Positions 49,397 through 58,437 of a DNA stretch of 64,000 nt are shown here, one piece after another. Made by a program: the position numbers and the translations under genes. Origin of the DNA: Natronosporangium hydrolyticum (GTDB taxonomy: Bacteria > Actinomycetota > Actinomycetes > Mycobacteriales > Micromonosporaceae); assembly GCF_016925615.1 (NCBI RefSeq), contig NZ_CP070499.1, forward strand, positions 2,728,001 to 2,792,000. The letters are read 5' to 3'. The notes under the pieces are model-generated. The model searched no databases, was not told where the DNA came from, and saw nothing but the letters and a program-made list of their open reading frames with translations. Within the stretch, counting starts at the first letter, position 1. Every line of letters starts with the position of its first letter.

Positions 49397-49421
49397 AAAG
49401 CTTGCGGGGGGTCTGATCATC

Positions 49422-50246
49422 GTGGTGAGGCGGCGGGCAGCGGTGCTGGGAAAGCCGGTCGGGCACTCGCTTTCGCCGGCGATCCACAATGCTGGGTACG
49501 CGGCGGCAGGGCTTACCGACTGGACGTACGCCGCGATCGAGTGCGACGAGCCGGAGCTGGCGGAGTGGGTCGGCGGCCTGGGGGCAGAGTGGGCGGGTCT
49601 GTCGCTGACCATGCCGCTCAAGGAGGTGGCGCTCCGGGTCGCCGACGAGGCCAGTGAGCTGGCTGGCGCGCTCGGGGCAGCGAACACGCTGGTTCACCTG
49701 CCGGATGGTCGGTGGCGGGCCGACAACACCGATGCTCCCGGGATCGCGACCGCGGTCGGGCGCAGCGGGCCGGTGTCGGCGGTGACCGTACTCGGGGCGG
49801 GCGGTACTGCCCGCGCGGCGCTCGGTGCGGCGGCGCAGCTGAACGCAGGGGAAGTGCGTGTGGTCGCCCGCCGGGAGGCGGCCCTCGCCGAGCTGGCGCC
49901 GGTCGCCGCCCGCCTCGGGATCAGCCTGCAACCGTTGCCGTGGTCGGAGGCGGCCAGCGCGGTGGCGCAGGCGGATTTGGTGGTCTCGACGCTGCCGGCG
50001 GGCGTGGCTGACTCGGTCGCGGACGAAGCTGCCTGGCGGCGCGGCGCGACGCTGCTTGATGTGATCTACCACCCGTGGCCGACTCGATTGGCGGAGGTCG
50101 CCGACGCGGCCGGGGTGCGGGTCGTCTCTGGCCTGGAGCTGCTGCTGGCTCAGGCGGTCGGTCAGTTCGAGCAGTTCACCGGGGTGCCGGCGCCGGTGGA
50201 GGCGATGCGCGCTGCGCTCACCACCGCCGCGTCAACTGGCTCCTGA
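49422..50246 (+). CDS. aroE: Shikimate dehydrogenase
   Basis: A 274-aa NADP-dependent enzyme reducing 3-dehydroshikimate. GKPVGHSLSPAIHN is the shikimate-binding strand, LTMPLK carries the catalytic Lys, NTDAPG the Asp, and GAGGTARAAL the nucleotide loop. GTG 49422 or 49425 is likely: a G-run at 49406-49411 could serve as ribosome site, and homologues begin just before RRRAAVLGKPVGHS. Separated from mltG by the foreign-looking secreted protein gene, and from aroC by an IS remnant. Confidence 0.92.
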   Translation: MVRRRAAVLGKPVGHSLSPAIHNAGYAAAGLTDWTYAAIECDEPELAEWVGGLGAEWAGLSLTMPLKEVALRVADEASELAGALGAANTLVHLPDGRWRADNTDAPGIATAVGRSGPVSAVTVLGAGGTARAALGAAAQLNAGEVRVVARREAALAELAPVAARLGISLQPLPWSEAASAVAQADLVVSTLPAGVADSVADEAAWRRGATLLDVIYHPWPTRLAEVADAAGVRVVSGLELLLAQAVGQFEQFTGVPAPVEAMRAALTTAASTGS

Positions 50247-50290
50247 GCCGCCTGCCACGAGCCGTCTACGGCGTCGCCACGACCCTCGCC

Positions 50291-50367
50291 TTGGTTGGCT
50301 GGGGAGGGATCTTGTGTACCGATATGTCGGGCATATCTGGGTGCAAGATCCCTCCCTGCCCAACCAA
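50291..50367. repeat. Palindromic element, family 1B (77 bp)
   Basis: Arms of 24 bp (50291-50314 with 50344-50367) match at 21 positions, TTGGTTGGCTGGGGAGGG followed by ATCTTG. An inner stem GATATG/CATATC closes the loop. It shares GGGATCTTG/CAAGATCCC and overall length with 30168-30246. It lies 44 bp after aroE, before the IS110 remnant, and could also be the aroE terminator. Confidence 0.8.
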
Positions 50368-50459
50368 TCGGGGGGCTCGTGTCGAGCGCCCTGTGGCGTG
50401 AAAATGAGGTGGCGGCCGCCGGGTTGAGGTCGAAGTCGTCTTTGGCGCGGTAAGCCCGT

Positions 50460-51419
50460 CAACCAATCGGACCGGAGCCGGGGGCTTGAGGCCCTGATCT
50501 GTTGTTTCGAACACGTGAGTCAAACTGCTCTATCGATCCGGCTCCCCCGACGGTTGCCTTACCTGGTGAGTTTAGCGGGAAGGGAGGAGCAGCGGAATGG
50601 ATGTTGTGGTGAGCCGCTGCGCTGGGATTGATGTCGGCAAGGCGCAGTTGGCGGTTACGGTGCGGACGCCCGTGGCCAGCGGCCGGTTCAAGCGGGTGAG
50701 GAAGACGTTCGGTACCACCACCGCGCAGCTGATGGCGTTGCACGAGTTCCTCGATGAGCACCAGGTAACCCGGGTGGGTATGGAGTCGGCAGATTTTGGC
50801 GCATATCGACATGATCGATGAGCAGGTTCGTCAGCTGGGTGAACGGATCGATGTCGAGTTGGAGCCCTACCAGGCTGAGGTGGCGTTGCTAGACAGCATC
50901 CCCGGCGTCGACATCCGCGCTGCACAGGTCATCCTGGCCGAGATCGGCCCCGACATGACCCGTTTCCCCAGCGCTGGGCATCTGGCCTCGTGGGCGGGGC
51001 TGTGCCCGGGCAACAACAAGACCGGCGGTAAGGCCCGTTCCGGGCGGACCAGACCGGGAGACAAGTGGCTACGGGCGGCGTTGGGCACCGCTGCCCGTTC
51101 GGTGTCGCGTAGCCGCCACGGCTACCTGGCGGCGCAGTGGCGACGTATCGCCGCACGACGTGGCGGCAACCGGGCCACTGTTGCGGTGGCCCACAGCATG
51201 ATCACCGCGGTTTGGCACATGCTCACCCACAACGTCACCTATCACGATCTTGGTAGTGACCATTTCCTCCAGCTACATAACCCCGACCGGCGCCGCAAAC
51301 GGCTCGTGGCAGGCCTTGAACTGATGGGCTACCAGGTAGAACTCACCCCACGTACCCAGCCAGGAACCACCTGACCGTACGTCGTGGCCGGGCATTTTCG
51401 AGTCAAGAAAGTCCCGGCC
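50460..51419 (+). mobile_element. Decayed IS110-family insertion sequence (limits approximate)
   Basis: The transposase remnant (50597-51374) with about 130 bp of upstream and 45 bp of downstream non-coding sequence. IS110 elements lack terminal inverted repeats, so ends cannot be set by eye. Upstream, GGAGCCGG near 50471 can pair with CCGGCTCC near 50540, with a further G/C-rich hairpin inside; this is where IS110-group elements encode their bridge RNA. Downstream, GGCCGGG/CCCGGCC forms a hairpin at 51386-51419. No second copy is visible in the window. Confidence 0.6.
50597..51374 (+). pseudogene. IS110-family transposase with internal deletion
   Basis: The first 65 codons (50597 to about 50791) encode the start of the RuvC-like DEDD domain: CAGIDVGKAQLAVTV and VTRVGMES. 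The frame then ends at 50821. The sequence resumes in another frame as QILAHIDMIDEQVRQLGERI, the linker and the complete Tnp20 domain with LLDSIPGVDIRAAQVILAEI, GLCPGNNKTGGKARSGRT and the C-terminal helix bundle. Intact relatives have about 400 aa; some 140 residues (the rest of the DEDD domain and coiled coil) are missing at the junction near 50791. The element cannot make active transposase. Confidence 0.88.
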
Positions 51420-51507
51420 GCTGGCACGGGCACCCGCGGGGGAGTGGCTTGCCCAGATGGCGGGCCGGTGACCGGCTTCGGCGCCCGATCGTGACAGACT
51501 GTGGACC

Positions 51508-52686
51508 ATGTTGCGCTGGCTGACCGCGGGGGAGTCGCACGGGCCCGCACTCGTCGCCATCCTGGAGGGGGTTCCCGCCGGGGTGTCGCTGACCAGTGCC
51601 GAGGTGGTCCGGGAGTTGGCGCGCCGCCGGCTGGGCTATGGCCGGGGCGCCCGGATGTCCTTCGAGCAGGACGAGGTCGAGCTCATCGGCGGAGTCCGGC
51701 ATGGGGAGACGCTGGGCAGCCCGGTGGCGATCCGGGTCGGCAACAGCGAGTGGCCCAAGTGGCAGACGGTGATGGCGGCCGACCCGGTCGACCCGGCGGA
51801 GTTGGCCAGCCAGGCCCGCAACGCCCCGCTGACCCGTCCCCGGCCCGGCCACGCCGACCTCGCCGGCATGCAGAAGTACGGCTACACCGACGCGCGGCCG
51901 ATCTTGGAGCGGGCCAGTGCCCGGGAGACCGCGGCCCGGGTGGCGGTCGGCACCGTGGCGAAGGCGCTGCTGCGGCAAGGGCTCGGGGCGGCGGTCCTGT
52001 CGCACGTGGTGGAGTTGGGGCCGGTGGCGGTCAAGCCTGGGGTGCTGCCGCAGCCCGGCGACGAGCAGCGGATCGACGCCGACCCGCTGCGCTGCCTCGA
52101 CCCGGAGGCGAGCACCGCCATGGTGGCGGAGGTGGACGCGGCGAAGAAGGCCGCTGACACCCTCGGCGGCGTCGTCGAAGTGGTGGTGCATGGCCTGCCG
52201 CCAGGGCTCGGCAGCCACGTGCAGTGGGACCGCAAGGTCGACGCCCGGTTGGCCGCCGCGCTCTGCTCGATTCAGGCGATCAAAGGGGTGGAGATCGGCG
52301 ACGCCTTCACCCAGGCCCGTTCGCGGGGGTCGGTCGCCCATGACGAGATCATGCCCGGCCCGGACGGAGTCCGCCGGGTCACCGACCGGGCCGGCGGGCT
52401 GGAGGGCGGCATCACCACCGGCGAGCCGCTGCGGGTCCGGGCCGCGATGAAACCGATCTCCTCGCTAAACCGTGCCCTGGCCACCATCGATATCGCGACC
52501 GGGGAGCCGGCGACCGCGATCAACCAGCGGTCGGATGTGTGCGCGGTGCCCGCCGCGGCGGTGGTGGCGGAGTCGATGGTGGCGCTGGTGTTGGCCGAGG
52601 CGGCGCTGGAGAAGTTCGGCGGGGACTCGCTGCCCGAGCTGCGGCGCAATCTCGACGGCTACCTCGAGCACCTGGTGATCCGGTGA
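51508..52686 (+). CDS. aroC: Chorismate synthase
   Basis: FMN-dependent enzyme of 392 aa making chorismate from [25 protein letters not shown] is the N-terminal signature, [30 protein letters not shown] and [17 protein letters not shown] complete it. ATG start. It opens the aroC-aroK pair; GTGA overlap with aroK. In relatives this operon continues directly to aroB and aroQ. Confidence 0.96.
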   Translation: MLRWLTAGESHGPALVAILEGVPAGVSLTSAEVVRELARRRLGYGRGARMSFEQDEVELIGGVRHGETLGSPVAIRVGNSEWPKWQTVMAADPVDPAELASQARNAPLTRPRPGHADLAGMQKYGYTDARPILERASARETAARVAVGTVAKALLRQGLGAAVLSHVVELGPVAVKPGVLPQPGDEQRIDADPLRCLDPEASTAMVAEVDAAKKAADTLGGVVEVVVHGLPPGLGSHVQWDRKVDARLAAALCSIQAIKGVEIGDAFTQARSRGSVAHDEIMPGPDGVRRVTDRAGGLEGGITTGEPLRVRAAMKPISSLNRALATIDIATGEPATAINQRSDVCAVPAAAVVAESMVALVLAEAALEKFGGDSLPELRRNLDGYLEHLVIR

Positions 52687-53192
52687 CCAGGCCGCGCTGC
52701 GTGCTTGTCGGGCCGCCGGGTTCGGGTAAGAGCAGCGTCGGGTTGGCGTTGGCGGAGCTGCTGCGGCTGGAGTTCCGGGACACCGACAGCGATATCGAAC
52801 AGCTCGCCGGCAAGCCGATTCCGGAGATCTTCTTCGACGACGGCGAGGAGCATTTCCGGGCGCTGGAGCGGGAGGCGGTGACCTCCGCGCTGCGCTCCTT
52901 CGACGGGGTGCTGGCGCTGGGCGGGGGCGCGGTGCTCGCGGAGTCGACCCGGGCCGCGCTCGCCGGGCACACCGTCGTCTTCTTGTCGGTGGAGTTGGCC
53001 GACGCGGTGCAGCGGGTCGGGCTGGGGCAGGGCCGTCCGCTGCTCGCGCTGAACCCGCGCGCCACCCTGCGGCACCAGCTGGACCAGCGGCGACCCCTCT
53101 ATCAGCAGGTCGCCTCGGCGACGGTGGTCACCGACGGCCGGGATGTGCCGGAGATCGCGCTGGAGATCGCGGCGATCCTACGGTCAGGCTGA
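52683..53192 (+). CDS. aroK: Shikimate kinase
   Basis: A 169-aa P-loop kinase phosphorylating shikimate. Walker A is [11 protein letters not shown], the substrate Asp lies in FRDTDSDIE, and GGGAV is the shikimate-binding loop. The lid contains GRPLL. GTG in a GTGA overlap with aroC. The stop overlaps by nine bases the end of the convergent amidohydrolase gene. Confidence 0.93.
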   Translation: MTRPRCVLVGPPGSGKSSVGLALAELLRLEFRDTDSDIEQLAGKPIPEIFFDDGEEHFRALEREAVTSALRSFDGVLALGGGAVLAESTRAALAGHTVVFLSVELADAVQRVGLGQGRPLLALNPRATLRHQLDQRRPLYQQVASATVVTDGRDVPEIALEIAAILRSG

Positions 53193-54488
53193 CCGGTCGA
53201 TCTCCCGACCGTTCTTCCAGACCGTGGTCAGGTCGAAAATCGCCTCGATGTCGGTGGTCGGATCCCCGGGCACCAGCACCAGGTCGGCCCGGTGGCCGGG
53301 GGCGATCCGACCCCGGTCGGACAACCCGAACACCCGGGCCGGGGTCGCGGTGGCCGCGGTCAGCGCCTCGGCCGGGGTGAGCCCGGCGGAGACCAGCAGC
53401 CGCAGCTCCCCGAGCATGCTGGCGCCGTGCGCGGTGCCTGGATTCGGCGCGTCCGTGCCGGCGAGGATGGGTACGCCGGCCCGGTGCAGGGCGCCGACGT
53501 TGTCGATGGCGGCGGCCAGCCGCTCCGGATCGCACGAGCTGAACTGGCGGGTGAGCGTGGTCAGCTGGTGGACGGTCAGCGCGGGGAGCAGCCGGGGATC
53601 GGCGTGCAGCCCGGGTGCCGGGTCGCCGCAGCTGATGCTGGCTATCACCGAGAGCGTCGGCACCACTACCGTCCCGGCCTGCTGCAACACCGCCAGCTGA
53701 CGCTCGGCGAACCGGTCGGCGTACGGCACGTGGACCAGTGCGTCGGCGGCGGCGTCTGCGGCGGTGACCGCGTCGGCGGTGGCCGAGACGTGGACCATCG
53801 CCCGGACGCCGGCCTCGTGGGCGGCGGTGATCAGCCCGTACGCCTGCTCGGGCTCGAGGGCGCGGTAGGAGGCTCCCGGCAGCGCACCACCATCCTCAAT
53901 GAACACTTTCAGATAGTCCGAGCCCTCGGCGATCCGGCGGGCGACGAACTCTGCCGGATCGGTCTGCGGACCGACGGTCGGGATGGTGCCGGTGTCTGGC
54001 CAACCACCCGGCGCGGTGGCTCCGATGCCGGCGCTCCAGACATCCGCCAGGGTGGTGGCGGCGGCGCGGCTTCGGCCCCTGGTGGCGCCGGAGAGCAGGG
54101 CGAGGTCGTGGGTGAACATGTCCAGCAGCGTGGTGACGCCGAACCGCGGGGCGTCCAGCCGCGCGGTCTGCTCAAGATGGACATGCGCGTCGATGAGTCC
54201 GGGTAGGAGGGTTCCCCCGCCGCCGTCGATCCGGGGCACCCCGGCTGGCGCGGTCACGTCGCGGTCGACAGCCGTGATCAGGCCAGCCTCGACCCGGACC
54301 GAGTACGCGTCGAGGCGGCGCTCACCGTCGAAGACGTTGACGTTGCGCAGGAGGAAGTCGGCCTCCGGTCGGCGTTGGCAGCCGACGGCGGTCGCGGTGA
54401 CCACTGCGGCGCCTGCGGCGAGCACACTGCGCCGGCGAACCGGGGCGTTCGGGTCGAAGCCGGCGTTCGGGCTGGGGACTCGGTGCAT
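53184..54488 (-). CDS. Exported amidohydrolase, probable Tat lipoprotein
   Basis: A 434-aa metal-dependent hydrolase of the imidazolonepropionase/prolidase-like amidohydrolase type. The N-terminus RRRSVLAAGAAVVTATAVGC has a twin-Arg motif and a possible lipobox Cys, so it is predicted to be folded, exported and membrane-anchored. Metal ligands are DAHVHLEQT, a Lys in LKVFIED, HVSAT, and Asp in LAGTDAPNPG. It runs against the flanking aro genes and shares the inserted block with the phn transporter. Substrate unknown. Confidence 0.85.
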   Translation of the reverse strand: MHRVPSPNAGFDPNAPVRRRSVLAAGAAVVTATAVGCQRRPEADFLLRNVNVFDGERRLDAYSVRVEAGLITAVDRDVTAPAGVPRIDGGGGTLLPGLIDAHVHLEQTARLDAPRFGVTTLLDMFTHDLALLSGATRGRSRAAATTLADVWSAGIGATAPGGWPDTGTIPTVGPQTDPAEFVARRIAEGSDYLKVFIEDGGALPGASYRALEPEQAYGLITAAHEAGVRAMVHVSATADAVTAADAAADALVHVPYADRFAERQLAVLQQAGTVVVPTLSVIASISCGDPAPGLHADPRLLPALTVHQLTTLTRQFSSCDPERLAAAIDNVGALHRAGVPILAGTDAPNPGTAHGASMLGELRLLVSAGLTPAEALTAATATPARVFGLSDRGRIAPGHRADLVLVPGDPTTDIEAIFDLTTVWKNGREIDRSA

Positions 54489-54744
54489 GGGCCGCCTCCG
54501 GGAGACTGTGCTCCCTTAGCAACGGTGTGGCGGCGTGGGAACGTTGTCACCGGCTGTGTCGGATCGCCGACAGTGCTTGGTGGCTCGTGTGGCATGGCCG
54601 AGTTGGGACCGGAGCTTTATCGAACGTTAACCCCCACCGGTAGGAAAGTCGAGATCTGCTCGCTAAGCTGTCGCCGTACCCGAGCGCCGCGAGTGCCTTT
54701 CGTGTGCCTGCTAGGGCTCAGCCAGCTAAGGAGAATCCCAGGAT

Positions 54745-55746
54745 ATGAAGGTCCGCAAACTGGCCGCGCTCGGCGCGGCTACCGTACTCGCCGCGGCGAT
54801 GGCCGCCTGCGGCACCGACGATGACGCCGGCGGCAACGGCAACGGCAACGGCAACGGCGAGTGGCCGGACGAGATCGTCCTCGGGCTCGTGCCGTCGCAG
54901 GATGTCGACGAGTTGGTGGAGGACGCCGATGTGCTGGCGGACCTGATCAGCGCCGAACTCGACCACCCGGTCCGGGCGGAGATCACCCAGAACTACACCG
55001 CGCTGGTCGTGGCGATGCAGACCGGCCAGGCGCACATCGGCATGTTCGGCCCGATCGCGCTGGTGCAGGCGGCCGACCAGGCCGACGCCAATGTCGTCCT
55101 GCAGTCGATCCGCCGGGGCACCGAGAGCTACCACACCCAGTGGTTCACCAACAACCCGGAGCGGTTCTGCCAGACCGACGTTGTCGAGGCTGAGAACCCG
55201 GAGGGTAACACCGTCAGCTACTGCAACGGCACCGACGCGGCCGAGTTCGGCCCGGTTGGTGACGAGGCGCTCGCGGAGGTCGAGGCCGGCGAGACCATCA
55301 TGTTCGTGGATGAGGGCTCTGCCTCGGGCTACTACTACCCGGCGACCCAGCTGCAGGCCGCGGCCGGGCTGGACCCGTTCAACGACATCGACGCCCAGTT
55401 CGGGGGTAACCACCCGAACGCCGCGCTGGCGGTGCAGCGGGGCGACGCCGAGATCGGCGTGAGCTTCGACGATGTCCGTAACGACCTGGTCGAGGAGGAC
55501 CCGGCGATCGGTTCCGACCTGGTGGTCTTCGCCTGGTCGGACGAGATCCCGAACGATGGTGTGGCGGTCGCCGGTGACCTGCCGCAGGACCTACAGGACG
55601 CGATCACCGACGCCTTCGTCGCCGTGATCGAGACCGACGAAGGGCTGCAGGCGTTCGACGACGTCTACAGCATCGAGGGCCTGGTGCCGGCGGACCTGGA
55701 CGCGCTGGACGTGGCGCGCCAGGTGGCGGCGAACTTCGGCGACTAG
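54745..55746 (+). CDS. phnD: Phosphonate/phosphite-type ABC transporter substrate-binding lipoprotein
   Basis: A 333-aa PhnD-family binding protein: lipoprotein signal ending AAAMAACGTDDD, a linker of repeated Gly-Asn from AACGGC hexamers, then LGLVPSQDVDELVEDAD, QTGQAHIGMFGPIALVQA, FVDEGSASGYYYPATQL and HPNAALAVQRGDAEIGV, all PhnD-like. The mature chain has no Lys that I can find and is extremely rich in Asp/Glu. No phosphonate-degradation genes are nearby, so the ligand could be phosphonate, phosphite or phosphate. A strong hairpin follows before phnC. Confidence 0.9.
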   Translation: MKVRKLAALGAATVLAAAMAACGTDDDAGGNGNGNGNGEWPDEIVLGLVPSQDVDELVEDADVLADLISAELDHPVRAEITQNYTALVVAMQTGQAHIGMFGPIALVQAADQADANVVLQSIRRGTESYHTQWFTNNPERFCQTDVVEAENPEGNTVSYCNGTDAAEFGPVGDEALAEVEAGETIMFVDEGSASGYYYPATQLQAAAGLDPFNDIDAQFGGNHPNAALAVQRGDAEIGVSFDDVRNDLVEEDPAIGSDLVVFAWSDEIPNDGVAVAGDLPQDLQDAITDAFVAVIETDEGLQAFDDVYSIEGLVPADLDALDVARQVAANFGD

Positions 55747-55753
55747 CACGACA

Positions 55754-55795
55754 CGTTCGGGCGGGGCGGCGTCACGGCGCTGCCCCGCCCGAACG
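55754..55795 (+). terminator. Intercistronic hairpin between phnD and phnC
   Basis: A perfect 14-bp stem CGTTCGGGCGGGGC (55754-55767) with GCCCCGCCCGAACG (55782-55795), extendable by inner GGCG/CGCT pairs. Such hairpins behind binding-protein genes usually protect the upstream message and reduce expression of the ATPase and permeases. Confidence 0.8.
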
Positions 55796-55826
55796 GTGTT
55801 CCGTACCAAGTGGAGGGAAGCGGTCT

Positions 55827-56636
55827 GTGATCCAGTTCTCTGGTGTCTCTGTGGTCTACCCCGGAGGGACCCACGCGTTGAGCGATATCGACCTGGAGAT
55901 CGCTGACGGTCAGTTCGTCGTGGTGGTGGGGCTCTCCGGTGCCGGCAAGTCCACTCTGGTGCGGACGATCAACGGTCTGGTGCCGCTCACCAGCGGCAGC
56001 CTTGAGGTGGGCGGGCGGCGCGTGGACGGCGCAAGCCGGCGCCAGCTGCGGGCGTTGCGCGCCGACATCGGCATGATCTTCCAGTCGTTCAACCTGGTCA
56101 AGCGCACCAGCGTGCTGAACAACGTACTCATGGGCCGGCTGCACTCGACCCCGACCTGGCGTTCGCTGCTCGGGCTGTATAAGCGGTCTGACAAAGAGTT
56201 GGCCTTCCAAGCGCTGGAACGGGTCGAGGTGGTGGAGAAGGCGTACGTGCGGGCGAGCAACCTCTCCGGCGGCCAGCAGCAGCGGGTCTCGATCGCCCGA
56301 GCCCTGGCGCAGGAGCCGCAGGTGATGCTCGCCGATGAGCCGGTCGCCTCGCTCGACCCGCCGACCGCCAACGTGGTCATGCGCGACCTGCAGCGGATCA
56401 ACCGCGAACTCGGCATCACCACCATCGTCAACCTGCACTTCCTGGACCTCGCCAAGCGGTACGGCGACCGGATCATCGGAATGCGGGAGGGCCGGGTGGT
56501 CTTCGACGGCACCGGGGAAGAAGCCGACGAGAAGGTCTTCGAGGATATCTACGGCCGGTCGTTGACCGCCGACGACGTGATCGGCGAGGAGCCGGTCGAA
56601 GTGGACCTCGACAAGGTGCTGGACGCCGAGTCGTGA
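55827..56636 (+). CDS. phnC: Phosphonate ABC transporter ATP-binding protein
   Basis: A 269-aa ABC ATPase: Walker A GLSGAGKSTLVRTING, Q-loop MIFQSFNLVKR, signature LSGGQQQRVSIARAL, Walker B VMLADEPVASLDP, H-loop NLHFLDLA. The PhnC family pattern around SFNLVKRTSVLNNVLMGRL is clear. GTG start; GTGA overlap with the first permease gene. Confidence 0.93.
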   Translation: MIQFSGVSVVYPGGTHALSDIDLEIADGQFVVVVGLSGAGKSTLVRTINGLVPLTSGSLEVGGRRVDGASRRQLRALRADIGMIFQSFNLVKRTSVLNNVLMGRLHSTPTWRSLLGLYKRSDKELAFQALERVEVVEKAYVRASNLSGGQQQRVSIARALAQEPQVMLADEPVASLDPPTANVVMRDLQRINRELGITTIVNLHFLDLAKRYGDRIIGMREGRVVFDGTGEEADEKVFEDIYGRSLTADDVIGEEPVEVDLDKVLDAES

Positions 56637-57451
56637 GCACCGACCTGACCATGCCGGTGGCGGGCCCGGTCGGCGCGGGGCGGCCGCCCCGGCCCCGACC
56701 CCGGTGGTCGTTGTGGATCGGTCTCGGGATCGTCGCGCTCATCACCTGGTGGGCCGGCCGTCAGATCGACTTCACGCTCACCCCGCTCTTTACCGACTTC
56801 GACCGCGGCAGCGCGATCGTCTCCCGGTTCTTCGACCCCAACTGGGGGTTCATCTTCCAGGTGTGGCCCCGCTGGCTGGAGACCCTCTACATCGCGGTGA
56901 TCGCCGCGTTGGTCGGCAACGGCCTGGCGCTGTTCATCTCGCTGCTGGCTAGTCCGGTCACCAGCCCCAACCGGTTCACCTACCAGGCCGCCAAAACTGT
57001 GCTCAGCGTGGTCCGTTCGTTGCCGGACGTCGCGTACGCGTTGTTGTTCGTGGCTGCGGTGAGCACCGGCGCGCTCGCGGGCATCCTGGCGTTGATCATG
57101 TTTAACATCGGGATCAACGCCAAGCTCACCTCGGAGACGATCGACGCGGTCGACACCGGCCCGGTGGAGGCGGCCGACGCCGCCGGCGCGAACCGGCTGC
57201 AGCGGGCGTGGGGCGCGGTGGTGCCGCAGATCCTGCCGAGCTACCTCTCCTACAGCTTGTACGTCTTCGAGCTCAACATCCGGGCCTCGGTGGTGATCGG
57301 CATCGTCGGCGGCGGCGGCATCGGCGCGGTGATCATGGTGCAGCTGAGCCGTTTCAACTACGAGAACCTGGGCGCGATCATCGTGGCGCTCTTCGCCGTG
57401 GTGTTCCTGCTCGACCGAGTCTCGATCTGGTTCCGTCGGAGGTTGGTGTGA
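56633..57451 (+). CDS. phnE: Phosphonate ABC transporter permease (first copy)
   Basis: A 272-aa permease with about six helices. The EAA loop that contacts the ATPase reads EAADAAGANRLQRAWGAVVP, and ELNIRASVVIGIVGGGGIG is the typical PhnE segment. GTG start; overlaps phnC and the second permease by GTGA on both sides. Likely pairs with the second permease as a heterodimer. Confidence 0.92.
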   Translation: MSTDLTMPVAGPVGAGRPPRPRPRWSLWIGLGIVALITWWAGRQIDFTLTPLFTDFDRGSAIVSRFFDPNWGFIFQVWPRWLETLYIAVIAALVGNGLALFISLLASPVTSPNRFTYQAAKTVLSVVRSLPDVAYALLFVAAVSTGALAGILALIMFNIGINAKLTSETIDAVDTGPVEAADAAGANRLQRAWGAVVPQILPSYLSYSLYVFELNIRASVVIGIVGGGGIGAVIMVQLSRFNYENLGAIIVALFAVVFLLDRVSIWFRRRLV

Positions 57452-58374
57452 CCGGAATGCTGCGATCCGATCGTGACCCGCACGCCGCGGGTCGGCTCCC
57501 GTTGCACCGGGGTGACCGGCCGCAGCCGCCGGGCAAGACTCGGCAGACCATCGGCCTGCTGCTGGTCCTGGGCGTGGTGCTGGTCTGTTTCTGGTTGGTC
57601 GACGCCCGCTGGGGCCGGCTGATCGAGGCGCCGCCGATCCTGGCCGACTACTTCGAGCTGATGGCCCAGGGGGTGTTCCAGAACCCGGTCGAGGACCCGA
57701 CCGTGGGCTACTGGCAGCGCGCCTTCGACCTGATGCTCGAGTCGCTCTACATGGCGTGGATCGGCACCATGATCGGGGCGCTGCTGTCGTTCCCGCTGGC
57801 CTTCCTGGCGGCCGAGAACGTCGCCCCGAAGCCGGTGGTCTTCGTCACTCGGCAGTTCCTGAACGCGATCCGGGCGATCCCGGAGCTGATCTTCGCGATC
57901 GCGATCATGCTGCCGATCTTCGGGCTCGGCCCGCTGGCCGGGGCGCTCGCCCTCGGCGTCGGGTCGGTCGGCACCCTCGGCAAGCTCACCAGCGAGGTGA
58001 TCGAAGGGACCGACCGCGGCCCGGTGGAGGCGGCCCGGGCCTCCGGCGCCGGGTTCCTGGCCACGCTGCGGTGGAGCATCGTGCCGCAGGCGCTGCCCGA
58101 GACGATCGCCTTCTGGCTCTACCGGTTCGAGATCAACATCCGGGCCGGGGCGGTGCTCGGCGTCCTCGGCGCCGGTGGCATCGGCTCGATCCTCTCCGAC
58201 CTGTTCCGGGTCCGGGCCTGGGACCGGATCGGGATCACCCTGCTAGTGATCATCGTGGTGACGGTGATTATCGACCAGATCTCAGCGCGGGTCCGTAATA
58301 GAATCATCCAGGGCCCGGGCGTCTCCGCCCGGTCTACCCAGCTCCAGCCGGTGACCGGTCCGGCCGCGGCCTGA
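57448..58374 (+). CDS. phnE: Phosphonate ABC transporter permease (second copy)
   Basis: A 308-aa paralogue of the first permease with a longer polar N-terminus, the EAA loop EAARASGAGFLATLRWSIVP, and FEINIRAGAVLGVLGAGGIG. GTG 57448 overlaps the preceding TGA; a longer open frame reading upstream only covers the first permease in another phase. The aroB frame opens 63 bp downstream, so it probably depends on this transcript. Confidence 0.92.
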   Translation: MTGMLRSDRDPHAAGRLPLHRGDRPQPPGKTRQTIGLLLVLGVVLVCFWLVDARWGRLIEAPPILADYFELMAQGVFQNPVEDPTVGYWQRAFDLMLESLYMAWIGTMIGALLSFPLAFLAAENVAPKPVVFVTRQFLNAIRAIPELIFAIAIMLPIFGLGPLAGALALGVGSVGTLGKLTSEVIEGTDRGPVEAARASGAGFLATLRWSIVPQALPETIAFWLYRFEINIRAGAVLGVLGAGGIGSILSDLFRVRAWDRIGITLLVIIVVTVIIDQISARVRNRIIQGPGVSARSTQLQPVTGPAAA

Positions 58375-58437
58375 TCGGCTCCACCGTCTGACCGTTCCAC
58401 CGGCTGACCGTGTCCCGCCTGAGCCCAGGAGCGCCCG

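Noticed and set aside
54489-54744. Pho box upstream of phnD
   Set aside because: One GTTAACC-like unit is present near 54635, but no direct repeat with the expected spacing, so PhoP control is not supported by sequence.
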